Assembly (NCBI GenBank): GCA_015233115.1
Contig: JADFYJ010000021.1
Span: 1-39,060, forward strand
From: Candidatus Omnitrophota bacterium
GTDB lineage: Bacteria; Omnitrophota; Gorgyraeia; Zapsychrales; Zapsychraceae
Reading direction: 5' to 3'
DNA length: 39,060 nucleotides
Below the pieces are notes generated by a model. It was not told the origin of the DNA, did not search any database, and was given only the letters and a program-made list of their open reading frames with translations. Positions 8,642 through 16,542 of the stretch are shown one piece after another. Both the position numbers and the translations under genes were made by a program. Each line of letters opens with the position of its first letter. Position 1 is the stretch's first letter.

Positions 8642-8658
8642 GGTCTAGATCTGACACC
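8565..8658. repeat. 94 bp segment bounded by 12 bp perfect inverted repeats
   Basis: GGTGTCAGATCT at 8565-8576 is the exact reverse complement of AGATCTGACACC at 8647-8658. The segment contains the stop of the NAD kinase and the start of mutY. It codes for the unusual first residues of MutY and the last residues of the kinase. The arrangement resembles a small palindromic or MITE-like insertion; no transposase is present. Confidence 0.6.
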
Positions 8659-9513
8659 ATTTATTATAACAACATTCAATGGATATGGAGAACGGGAAAT
8701 ACAAATACTATGACCAATGGGGAATTCAATTTTTTGGTGAGCGCCATCAACAAAAATCATGCCATTGCGTATGCTGGAGGAGATTTCTATTTTTTGTTTC
8801 GGCGCAATGGTCCCTCCAGTTAATCGATATTTCTTATTTAATCCGGTAAATAATTCTCGCGGTTGGTATAAAAATTTCTGACTATTAATTGGTAAATGTT
8901 TGGCGCCCGCAGAATGGATTGCTCCACTACTCCCTGCTGCGGTTGCAATCCATAAACCGGAATTGCGGTGTTCTTCATTTGTATTGCCAATGCTGATCAT
9001 GTATCTGCTCATGGACGCGGGATTGGAATGGGCGATTAAAATGTCATTGGTAAAATCAACCGGATGTTTTATTCCCGGGCCTTCCAGCCGTAAACGGTTG
9101 ATTTTAAGAATGGAAATTTTTTGAGCTAAAAAATCATTTAAAACAGTTAAAATTTTATCAGCTGGTACAGTGCATAATTTGCCGTAACTGAATTCCGGAT
9201 TAGAATTAACTCCGAATATCAATTGATCCGTGATATTTCGTGCCGCTTCTAAAAAAGTCCCATCTCCTCCGACAGTAATAATTAAATCGTATTGGGAGTA
9301 ATCAATGCGGGAACCGCGGCATCGGCAGGAATATTTTAAATTCAGATTTTTAATAACAGATTTGATTTCATCCAGGCATTGATAGTGGCCGTGATGGGTA
9401 AATTGTAAAACTTTTAACCTCTCCGGGGAAACCGCGCCTTTTACCTGTCGGCCGCCCTGGAAGTATAGCTGAAATAAACTGCGTTTGTATAAAATTAGAA
9501 TTCGGTGTTTCAT
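8638..9513 (-). CDS. nadK: NAD kinase (ATP-NAD kinase)
   Basis: This 291-residue cytosolic enzyme phosphorylates NAD to NADP. Seen: the signature TVGGDGTFLEA at ~80-90 with catalytic Asp84, FTNDILIAHSNPASMSRY at ~153-170 in the place of the conserved NE/D motif, and the glycine-rich SGLWIATAAGSSGAIHSAGA. The start ATG overlaps the stop of the preceding HAD gene (ATGA), and the stop overlaps the start of mutY in the same way, so translation is coupled. The last residues (NGVRSRP) fall inside the inverted-repeat segment at this junction and may not be native. Confidence 0.9.
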   Translation of the reverse strand: MKHRILILYKRSLFQLYFQGGRQVKGAVSPERLKVLQFTHHGHYQCLDEIKSVIKNLNLKYSCRCRGSRIDYSQYDLIITVGGDGTFLEAARNITDQLIFGVNSNPEFSYGKLCTVPADKILTVLNDFLAQKISILKINRLRLEGPGIKHPVDFTNDILIAHSNPASMSRYMISIGNTNEEHRNSGLWIATAAGSSGAIHSAGAKHLPINSQKFLYQPRELFTGLNKKYRLTGGTIAPKQKIEISSSIRNGMIFVDGAHQKIEFPIGHSICISRSPYPLNVVIINGVRSRP

Positions 9514-10178
9514 GAGCCTATCTTATCAAATATTATCTGATTACGCATTTGTTTGATGGAATGAAAAATCAGGTCAGCATCTTTGAGATATTGTTTAGGT
9601 AATGACGTTTCCAACGCCAGGCAAATCAACCCTGCCCGTTTCGCAGAAGTGATTCCAAAAGGCGCGTTTTCTATCACCACAGCTTGTTTTTTTTTAATAT
9701 TTAATTTTTGGATTGCCGTTAAGTATGGTTCAGGATGGGGTTTTCCGTGTTTGACATCATTTCCCGTGATCACCACAGTAAATAATTTGAAAATTGGCTC
9801 TGGTAAAATACGGTGTAATTCATGACGTGAAGTTCCGGTGACGAGGGCTAATTGAAACTTTTGTTTATGTAATTGCTTTAACAGGCCCCTGCATCCTGAT
9901 ATAAAACGGGTTTTAACAATGGATTTAAAATATGCTTCTTTTTCGTGCAGGCATTCCATGGCCAATTTGTCGCTGTAGGGAATATGATATTTTTTAAATA
10001 TATCATGTAGACAATCAATTCCGGGTGAGCCTTCTTTAAGATAAATATCGAGTTTAGTCGGATGGATACCGGTGATATCATTAAGGACGCGTGCCCAGGC
10101 TTTGTAGTGGTCTGGCATGGTATTGGTAATTACTCCATCCATGTCGAATATAACGGCTTTGACAGGTAATATTTTCAT
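9510..10178 (-). CDS. HAD-family hydrolase, beta-phosphoglucomutase-like
   Basis: This 222-residue protein is a complete HAD subfamily I member: FDMDGVI (Asp12 nucleophile, Asp14 acid/base), a helical cap, motif II Thr in LVTGTSR, motif III Lys in KHGKPHPEPY and the acidic motif IENAPFG. These proteins are beta-phosphoglucomutases or small sugar-phosphate phosphatases; the substrate cannot be read from sequence. It begins 9 bases after the protease stop and overlaps nadK by four bases. Confidence 0.85.
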   Translation of the reverse strand: MKILPVKAVIFDMDGVITNTMPDHYKAWARVLNDITGIHPTKLDIYLKEGSPGIDCLHDIFKKYHIPYSDKLAMECLHEKEAYFKSIVKTRFISGCRGLLKQLHKQKFQLALVTGTSRHELHRILPEPIFKLFTVVITGNDVKHGKPHPEPYLTAIQKLNIKKKQAVVIENAPFGITSAKRAGLICLALETSLPKQYLKDADLIFHSIKQMRNQIIFDKIGS

Positions 10179-10187
10179 GAGTACTTT

Positions 10188-11675
10188 CTATTTTAGCAAT
10201 TTTTCGACATCTTCTGAATAACGCCGCGGGATATTATTGCGTTTGATAATTGCATCATCAATTTTGTTCAGATCATGGTTGTCGATAATAATTTTTAAAT
10301 TACGTTCAGTTTCTAGGATTGTATATGGTTCTTTGACTTTTATTGTTTCTAATAAATTCACAAAATCTTTAAATGAATTAAATGATTGGCCATTTATTTT
10401 GCTGACAATATCATTGCCATATTGGTGATACCCGACATTGACGTCATCAGGTAGGACATTAAGAAAAACGACAATATCGGTTTTTCGATCAGAGTTTAAT
10501 GTGCCTTTTCCGATTAAATAGTAGGCAAAATCTAAAGGTGGTTGCTGATCACTCCCTTTTTGGCTCCAGGATTCAATGAGATCTGAGCTGAGAACTGTAA
10601 AAACAAACCCGCCGTAAATATAATACAAAGGTTTGTTGTAATATTTAGGATTAGGAACGAGCGGCTTAAATTGATGTAAAGTGATTTCCAGAGTCTGTGG
10701 CTTTTTATTCCGGATAATTTTTAAGGTAATTTTATCGTCGATAAATTTTTTAGCGATCAGATAATCTAGCGACATGCGTTCTGTGTTTCGGAAAATAAAG
10801 GTCCCATCTTCTCCGATTTTAATCCCATCCACTTCAAGGATCACATCTTCATTTTTTAATTTTCCATCGGCCGGTGAAAAAGGCGATACGCCGGATATCA
10901 AAACGCCTCCATCATAATTTTCAATTCCGTAGTAATGTCTTAAAGTGGTGTTTTCGGTGTTATTAAAATTGATTCCTAAAATCGGAAAACCTTGTCCAGG
11001 GCTTTTGTCGTTTAAATCTGTCAAAAAATGTTCAATGATAGGAATAGGAATGATATATCCAATGTTTTGTCCTGAAGAAAGTGTCTGCATGGCAACGCCA
11101 ACAACTTTATCACCAATCAGGACCGGCCCTCCGCTATTTCCCGGGTTGATCGGCGCGTCAATTTGCACACCTAATAAATTCCGGCCGGATTGGGCATAAG
11201 GAACAACTTCGATTCTGGAAACCACGCCCTGAGTTATAGATAATTTTTCGCCGCCTTCCGGATAACCAATGACTGTCACCGCGTCTTGCAATTTGGGAAG
11301 ATTATCAAATTCGAGTGGTTTAATATTCTTAAAAAAGCCAGGATCTTTAACGGATAGTAAGGCCAAGTCACAATCATGACTAGTGGCTTCTAATTGCGCG
11401 ATATATGTTTTGGGATCACCATATTTTTTAATCTGAATAAAGGTTTGGTCAGAAACCACATGCGCGTTGGTTAAAATTTTGTTCCCCTTAATAACAAAGC
11501 CAGACGCGGTATAAGACTCAACCCCAAATGATTGCCAGGGCTGATAAAAATCATTCCGGTTAGCCGAAACAAAAATCTTTACCACCGCGTTAGCTAAATC
11601 AATCGGTTGGGCAACACAAGGTTTAGTTGTTAAAATTAAAACAATTCCAAAAGAATATAAAATTTTTTTTATCAT
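10188..11675 (-). CDS. Secreted trypsin-like serine protease (Deg/HtrA type)
   Basis: The protein has 495 residues from ATG 11675. Residues 1-22 are a signal peptide ending CVA. The protease domain at ~28-220 has the full triad His72 (TNAHVV), Asp103 (HDCDLALL) and Ser181 (GNSGGP). A PDZ-like segment at ~230-330 (GVLISGVSPFSPADG, EDVILEVDG) follows, then a long C-terminal region with a second PDZ-like stretch near 400-460 (IVSKINGQ). The layout recalls Deg9/Deg10-type proteases more than classic DegP. A periplasmic protein quality control or processing role is inferred. It heads the operon running through surE to the HD-GYP regulator. Confidence 0.88.
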   Translation of the reverse strand: MIKKILYSFGIVLILTTKPCVAQPIDLANAVVKIFVSANRNDFYQPWQSFGVESYTASGFVIKGNKILTNAHVVSDQTFIQIKKYGDPKTYIAQLEATSHDCDLALLSVKDPGFFKNIKPLEFDNLPKLQDAVTVIGYPEGGEKLSITQGVVSRIEVVPYAQSGRNLLGVQIDAPINPGNSGGPVLIGDKVVGVAMQTLSSGQNIGYIIPIPIIEHFLTDLNDKSPGQGFPILGINFNNTENTTLRHYYGIENYDGGVLISGVSPFSPADGKLKNEDVILEVDGIKIGEDGTFIFRNTERMSLDYLIAKKFIDDKITLKIIRNKKPQTLEITLHQFKPLVPNPKYYNKPLYYIYGGFVFTVLSSDLIESWSQKGSDQQPPLDFAYYLIGKGTLNSDRKTDIVVFLNVLPDDVNVGYHQYGNDIVSKINGQSFNSFKDFVNLLETIKVKEPYTILETERNLKIIIDNHDLNKIDDAIIKRNNIPRRYSEDVEKLLK

Positions 11676-11708
11676 AAATACCTGTCTTTAAAAATGAAAT
11701 CTTTTTTC

Positions 11709-11714
11709 ATTATA
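11709..11714 (-). promoter_or_regulatory. Possible -10 element for the protease operon
   Basis: The minus strand has TATAAT about 33 bases upstream of the protease ATG. The matching -35 position falls in the right arm of a palindromic repeat and is poor, so this is a weak promoter call. Confidence 0.3.
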
Positions 11715-11725
11715 ATACAAATATT

Positions 11726-11760
11726 TGTCATCCCCGAGTGATTTAATCGGGGATCCATTC
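11726..11760. repeat. Dispersed palindromic repeat (GTCATCCCCG...CGGGGATCC type)
   Basis: Eight-base arms ATCCCCGA (11730-11737) and TCGGGGAT (11747-11754) flank a 9-base loop, in the frame GTCAT...ATCCATTC. This is the same family as the copies at 15756-15787 and 15581-15606. Here it is intergenic, between the coiled-coil gene and the protease gene, and may also act as a transcript-end hairpin. Confidence 0.7.
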
Positions 11761-11818
11761 AAAGAATTCTACACATAAGTCTGGAATAATACAGAAGAAT
11801 TTTTTTGTTTTAGGGGTG

Positions 11819-13276
11819 TTATTTTATGGCAACAACACCAGTGGAGATTTTTAAGTCGTAAAGATTGTTTTTGATCTGTGATTGCAGGATGGAAATTTTG
11901 GTTTTGAGAAACGCAGTTTTTTCTTGGTCAAGGCCGGTATTTTCATTTTGTGAATCAGAATCTGGTTTCATTTGGCTTAGTTCATTTTGTACGCTTTTTA
12001 ACTGTTCTGCTAGCTGATCGAAATTAGCTTGAGCCCTTTTGATAGCTTTTTCTCGATCAAACAAAGTTTTTTGCGCTATGGTGAGTTGTTCATTAAGTGT
12101 TTTAACATCCGCATCTTTTTTCTTTAATCTAATATAAGTATCTTTGAATTTATGTTGATAAATTTCAAGATATTCCTTCATCTGTTCAAAATCGGTTTTT
12201 TCTTTTTCTAAATTTTTTACAATTTGTGAATATTTTCGAATTTTAAGAGCAGTAAGCGCTTCAATTTTCTTGACATCTCTTTCTTTGAATTTGATCTGGT
12301 TTTGTGATTCCTGGAATTTATCTTTGTAAATGGCCAAGATACCATTGGCTTCAATAAGATTTTCTTCCCGCTGTAATAAAGCCGCGGCAGTATCATCATT
12401 TTTATTGTTTAATTGATCTGAATTTTTTGCTAATTTTTCTTGAAGATCGTCGATAGAAATCTGTTTTTGTTCCAGCAACTGTTGATTAAGGTCAAACCGG
12501 GCTTGAAGATCTTTTAATTCATTGATTAGTTTAGTAAATCGTTCATCTTTCTTATTAAGTTGTTGATCTTTTTCGGTTAATTGCAAACTTAAGTCAATAA
12601 TTTTTTGATTATTTCCTGATTGAGAAATTGACGTGATTGGTTCTTGTCGCGGTGCCATCCGGGTTTCCGTGTTGTATATGTTCTGCGGTTGATAGATGTT
12701 AAGAGTTTTGTTCTGGTCGATCAATAACGCGTATTTTTGTGTGGTACCGGCTAATTTTATGGATAAATGTTCTTTCTGAATCCGCAGCATTTCATTTAAA
12801 ATCTCCAGAAAATTGCGATTATCAATCGAAATATCTTTGGAATATTCCGGTTCTGCAAGTTTTTTGTGCAGATTCACGATTTCATCAGCGCTTCGAGTTG
12901 TGCCGGATATTTGATCAATTTTTGATTCAAAGTAAGAAATTTGTTTCACCAAATTATTGATGCTAGTGATCAAATCGCGGAAATACACCAGTCGGATCTT
13001 ATAAAAGCTTGTGATATGATTTTCGTTGCTAAGCCGGATCAAATTATCCTGCGCCTCTGTTTGCATCGGATTAATTAACAATATTCGGCTAAAATCATTA
13101 ATTGCCGTTTCAATCGAACCATTTTTTATTTGTTGGGCGCCATGATTTAAAAGAGATTGGGTAATGCGGCTTTCTCCATCATATGGACTGTCAACCATAG
13201 GAAAAGCCAAAGAAGTCATGCCTACAAAAAAGAAAGCCGACATCAATATAAGATTTTTTGAATATAATTTATTCAT
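11819..13276 (-). CDS. Secreted TPR-like/coiled-coil protein
   Basis: This 485-residue protein has a signal peptide at ~1-25. Residues ~36-80 contain one TPR-like helical pair (AQQIKNGSIETAINDFSRIL...NP). The rest to ~470 is Lys/Glu/Gln-rich coiled coil, ending with a short non-coil tail (LKISTGVVAIK). No catalytic motif is visible. Composition and style match the giant coiled-coil protein at the left edge, so it is probably another periplasmic or surface structural protein. The Shine-Dalgarno is weak. Function unknown. Confidence 0.8.
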   Translation of the reverse strand: MNKLYSKNLILMSAFFFVGMTSLAFPMVDSPYDGESRITQSLLNHGAQQIKNGSIETAINDFSRILLINPMQTEAQDNLIRLSNENHITSFYKIRLVYFRDLITSINNLVKQISYFESKIDQISGTTRSADEIVNLHKKLAEPEYSKDISIDNRNFLEILNEMLRIQKEHLSIKLAGTTQKYALLIDQNKTLNIYQPQNIYNTETRMAPRQEPITSISQSGNNQKIIDLSLQLTEKDQQLNKKDERFTKLINELKDLQARFDLNQQLLEQKQISIDDLQEKLAKNSDQLNNKNDDTAAALLQREENLIEANGILAIYKDKFQESQNQIKFKERDVKKIEALTALKIRKYSQIVKNLEKEKTDFEQMKEYLEIYQHKFKDTYIRLKKKDADVKTLNEQLTIAQKTLFDREKAIKRAQANFDQLAEQLKSVQNELSQMKPDSDSQNENTGLDQEKTAFLKTKISILQSQIKNNLYDLKISTGVVAIK

Positions 13277-13315
13277 AATAAAAAACTACCACACCTTTAC
13301 ATATTTTTAAATAAT

Positions 13316-13344
13316 CCATTAGTTCAGCCCTATGAATATGTCAA
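13316..13344 (-). promoter_or_regulatory. Candidate promoter of the TPR/coiled-coil gene
   Basis: A perfect -35 TTGACA (minus strand, 13339-13344) is followed after 17 bases by TAATGG (13316-13321), a poor -10. It lies 40 bases upstream of the ATG and just after the stop of the preceding gene. Confidence 0.4.
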
Positions 13345-13358
13345 AGTATGCCATATTT

Positions 13359-16343
13359 TCATGCGTTTTGGCAAGAGACGAATGTTTTCCAATCCATCGG
13401 CCTCAATTTGCTTACATTTTGTTTCTTATCCGTGCTATTAGGCGCCAACCCCAAAAGCGGCAAAACACTCGGCAATGCCGTCACATTGGTAATAATCGCC
13501 TGAAATCCATTGAATTCGCCGGATTGCAATTGATCCAACATCGTTGGAATGAAATTAAATTCGATTTTCGGGCCAGCTCCATCGACACGATTAAAACCGA
13601 CGTTAGACATGTCGATACCCCCGACGTTTGATGATTGTGTTAAATTCGTGTTTGTTTTAACGGCTAGTGCGGCAGAATCTGGCAATTTTTTACTATGCGT
13701 TTCTGCATCATGACTAATGCCAATATTGGGCAGGTCGATATTTACAGACTCAACAAAGCGTTTATCGGAATCACGAAGACGCGTAGCGGTGATTTTAGTT
13801 ACTTGAAAATTGGGTTTATTGATTTCCCTACGATACAGATTAAGTCGATTAAATATTTTTTTTAGTTTTTCCTTACTAACTTTAGGGTCACGAATGACCG
13901 CTACGGTACTATGGAAAATATTTGGAACAAAGGCTTTATTACCATCAGATAAAATTTTTTGTGTTTTTCGATATTTAATACGTTGTTCTGCTTTTTTACG
14001 CAAATATAAAAATTCCGGAGCATCGGTCGTGTATTCCATAATGATTGCCCCATTACTCATTAAAAGCGGCCCAATTAATTTGATATTAAAAGGATGGATA
14101 CCTTGTATATCTTGCCTAATATCATCAGCTAAATCTTTAAGAGTTAACGTTAAAGATCCTGCCGGATCAATATCCTCATTGCTGATGGTGACATGTATTT
14201 CATCCAGATTCATATTAATAATATCTGTTTCTTTACCTAGTTCTTCACGTACAATTTGTTGAACTTCATCATAAATTTTCCTAATTTCTATACTATCGTT
14301 AACCAAAATATTATAAAACATTGATTCCAGCGAGTCATTAGTCTTAACTATTTTTTGAACAATACTTTTGGCATCCGTTGATTCAACTTCTAAACTTTGA
14401 CGCGTAGCTTCGACAAAACTTTCAAAGCGTTTTTTTACTTCTTGCTGATAATCAAGTGCCTCTTCTTTCGTTACGATTAACATGGCTTTATCTTTAATAG
14501 GATTAACTATTAATTGATTTTTTTTCACTTTATTCGCTGCCCTTTTAATTTTACTGTTAATTCGTTTAAGCGTTGTTTCAGCATAAACTCTGTTTTGCCA
14601 ATCATTATTTTCAGGTCTGGCTATAAACTCTAGAATTGCCATCGCAACTTGACTGTTATACTTTACTGCGGCTTTTTCTATTGTTTCTAAACCTAACGAA
14701 GGAGGTAAATATCCTTGCCGTTCTGAATAAGATTTAACTATTTCAAAAATAAATTTAACCATCATTTCAGATCGGGACTCTTCAATTATGTTTCCAAAAT
14801 TTGATATTAGGCTATACTGATCCCAGTCATTCTTGAAATATATTTCTTCCAAGGCTTTTTGTGCAGTTATGCTGCCTAAACTTGTAGCAATGTAAAGTGC
14901 ATGTATGGCTTGTTCATGCACTGTAGAATTTTGACCTTCTAATATTTTTAAAATGTTTTCAGTATCTATCACCAAATCTCGAAGCTTGTTTGTTGATTTA
15001 GCTGAGTTTGCAATAGTTTCTATTAGGAGTTGACGAATCGCTGGATCTACTGGTACATGAAGATTAAAAATGCCATTATATTTTATACTTGCCCTAAATT
15101 TAGTATCACTCAGTGTTAAGGTTTTATCTTTATGTAAATCTGGAATCAAATTTACTTTTAGTTCTTGCTGATTACCTGTTGGTGAGATTTTATCAGCCTT
15201 TGCTTTCTTAATTGTCATGGCCGAATCTTTAAACCCACCAGAAAAATATTTTCGCGCCACGATTTGTTGAGTATTGGGATCGTATTCTTCTTTGATTTTT
15301 GAGTAAACGCCTTGTTTAAACGCCGACATGTATTGTTTGTAGATGTCGGCAGGCTTAAGGCCATAGGCTATAGGCGATAAGGTTTTTGTTGTGTCAAGAC
15401 TATTAACCTTATTTTTCCCAACATAGACTTTTTGCAAAATACTATTTCTGACAACGTCTTTGTACCATTTAGCTAAAATCAGTGAATAATAGATTTGGCG
15501 CAGTTGAGCAAAGTTTTTGCCGGTGTTGACTTCTTTTTCGATTTCGGGGATGATGATTTGTTTTATTAATGAAGTTAATTGGATTCCCGTTTTCGCAGGA
15601 ATGACAGTTTGTTTCAAAGACGAATTATAATCGCGGTCCGTCATTACTTTTAATTTTGCGTCTGTGATATAGACAGTGTTGTTGTGTTCGTAAATGGTAG
15701 CTGATTCAGGAAGAATCCAGACTTTGTTAATAATGTCTGTGGGGATATCAAGGGATTTGTCATCCCCGCGAAAGCGGGGATCTCGTGATAGTGATGAATA
15801 AATTTTTTCCCACAATTCTCGTCCTGCTTCTCCATCTGGCTGCATGAGTGAGGCAGTTAATTGTTTTAAAATATAATCTTCAGCTAATAAATCCCTGCCC
15901 AATTCAGTTTTACCTAAATTATTCGGTACAATGCGGTCTGGTTCATTGGGCGAAAGGTTGACCCATAGGTCTTTCTCAGGGACAGTCATTGAGGCGAGAA
16001 AATAATTGACTAATTTTTGTGACACAGCCTTATATTCTTCTGACGTCTGACTTTTGACATCTGACATTCCTGAATCAACAATAAAATCAAAGGCAAATGG
16101 ATTATTCGGATGTACAGTCACTCCGCGCAGTAAAATTGGCACAAACGCCGGGCTTATATTGACCATGGCTCCAGGAACCGGTAATATCAATGGTGAGCCT
16201 CCCGGTAGTGAGCTTGTCGAACTAGTCGAACCAAGTATATCCGCCCGCGCAATCTGCGCTGGCATCAAACATTGCATCCCAAACACCACGGCAATGATCG
16301 TGCAGATGGATTTCGTCCAAACAGAAAATCTTGATTTACCCAT
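13359..16343 (-). CDS. Large Omnitrophota-type secreted protein with embedded 2H-phosphoesterase-like domain
   Basis: The protein has 994 residues from ATG 16343. The in-frame TTG at 16355 is rejected because GGAGG lies between the two starts. Residues 1-34 are a signal peptide (ending ARA). Residues ~50-370 (LPVPGAMVNISPAF..., LRQIYYSLILAKWYK, ARKYFSGGFK) and the C-terminal ~890-970 (VGGIDMSNVG..., LPLLGL) look like a family I associate with Omnitrophota; its function is unknown. Between them lie a helical, repeat-like stretch (~455-600) and a region with the paired H-x-T/S motifs of 2H phosphoesterases, HVTI at 717-720 and HSTV at 811-814, spaced and flanked as in LigT-like enzymes. Residues 186-196 (SRDPRFRGDDK) and ~246-255 (VIPAKTGIQ) are translated palindromic repeats. 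Export is predicted, so any 2H activity would be outside the cytoplasm. Confidence 0.8.
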   Translation of the reverse strand: MGKSRFSVWTKSICTIIAVVFGMQCLMPAQIARADILGSTSSTSSLPGGSPLILPVPGAMVNISPAFVPILLRGVTVHPNNPFAFDFIVDSGMSDVKSQTSEEYKAVSQKLVNYFLASMTVPEKDLWVNLSPNEPDRIVPNNLGKTELGRDLLAEDYILKQLTASLMQPDGEAGRELWEKIYSSLSRDPRFRGDDKSLDIPTDIINKVWILPESATIYEHNNTVYITDAKLKVMTDRDYNSSLKQTVIPAKTGIQLTSLIKQIIIPEIEKEVNTGKNFAQLRQIYYSLILAKWYKDVVRNSILQKVYVGKNKVNSLDTTKTLSPIAYGLKPADIYKQYMSAFKQGVYSKIKEEYDPNTQQIVARKYFSGGFKDSAMTIKKAKADKISPTGNQQELKVNLIPDLHKDKTLTLSDTKFRASIKYNGIFNLHVPVDPAIRQLLIETIANSAKSTNKLRDLVIDTENILKILEGQNSTVHEQAIHALYIATSLGSITAQKALEEIYFKNDWDQYSLISNFGNIIEESRSEMMVKFIFEIVKSYSERQGYLPPSLGLETIEKAAVKYNSQVAMAILEFIARPENNDWQNRVYAETTLKRINSKIKRAANKVKKNQLIVNPIKDKAMLIVTKEEALDYQQEVKKRFESFVEATRQSLEVESTDAKSIVQKIVKTNDSLESMFYNILVNDSIEIRKIYDEVQQIVREELGKETDIINMNLDEIHVTISNEDIDPAGSLTLTLKDLADDIRQDIQGIHPFNIKLIGPLLMSNGAIIMEYTTDAPEFLYLRKKAEQRIKYRKTQKILSDGNKAFVPNIFHSTVAVIRDPKVSKEKLKKIFNRLNLYRREINKPNFQVTKITATRLRDSDKRFVESVNIDLPNIGISHDAETHSKKLPDSAALAVKTNTNLTQSSNVGGIDMSNVGFNRVDGAGPKIEFNFIPTMLDQLQSGEFNGFQAIITNVTALPSVLPLLGLAPNSTDKKQNVSKLRPMDWKTFVSCQNA
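15581..15606. repeat. Dispersed palindromic repeat inside a coding region
   Basis: GGATTCCCG...CAGGAATGACA has imperfect arms around TTTTCG. It is read in frame in the minus direction as VIPAKTGIQ in the large secreted protein. It is the same family as the elements at 11726 and 15756. Confidence 0.7.
15756..15787. repeat. Dispersed palindromic repeat inside a coding region
   Basis: Perfect eight-base arms ATCCCCGC (15762-15769) and GCGGGGAT (15774-15781) flank a GAAA loop, preceded by TTTGTC. Translated in the minus direction it gives SRDPRFRGDDK, a peptide typical of this repeat class when it inserts in frame. Confidence 0.8.
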
Positions 16344-16376
16344 GTTGGCCTCCAAATTGAAATTTAAAATTAGTGC

Positions 16377-16442
16377 ATTGAACTTTTAATTCTTTCGAAA
16401 GCCGTGGCTTCTTTCTTACGGAATTAAATACAAACGTTCAAT
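16377..16442 (-). promoter_or_regulatory. Structured 5' leader of the large secreted protein gene
   Basis: Two nested perfect stems enclose the region: ATTGAAC/GTTCAAT (16436-16442 with 16377-16383) and TTTAATTC/GAATTAAA (16421-16428 with 16385-16392, read on the minus strand). Inside them CCGT...ACGG and a GAAAG/CTTTC pairing are possible, which could form a pseudoknot. It lies 33 bases upstream of the ATG. It contains AAGCCACGG, which also occurs in the leader at 18798-18836. I cannot assign it to a known riboswitch class. Confidence 0.4.
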
Positions 16443-16473
16443 GTTTAGGAAAAATTCGTATTATTGTGCTAAA

Positions 16474-16502
16474 TGTATAGCATATAAATAATCGGTCGGC
16501 AA
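16474..16502 (-). promoter_or_regulatory. Candidate promoter of the large secreted protein gene
   Basis: On the minus strand TTGCCG (16497-16502), a 17-base spacer and TATACA (16474-16479) match the sigma-70 pattern. The implied transcript start near 16467 leaves a leader of about 120 bases containing the nested stems at 16377-16442. Confidence 0.45.
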
Positions 16503-16542
16503 GGGAGAATTTTTGGGCAAAAAACGTCTATTTGTTTCGAAG

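Noticed and set aside
13810-14262. 150-residue plus-strand ORF opposite the large secreted protein
   Set aside because: It is antisense to a well-supported coding frame and has no recognisable motif.
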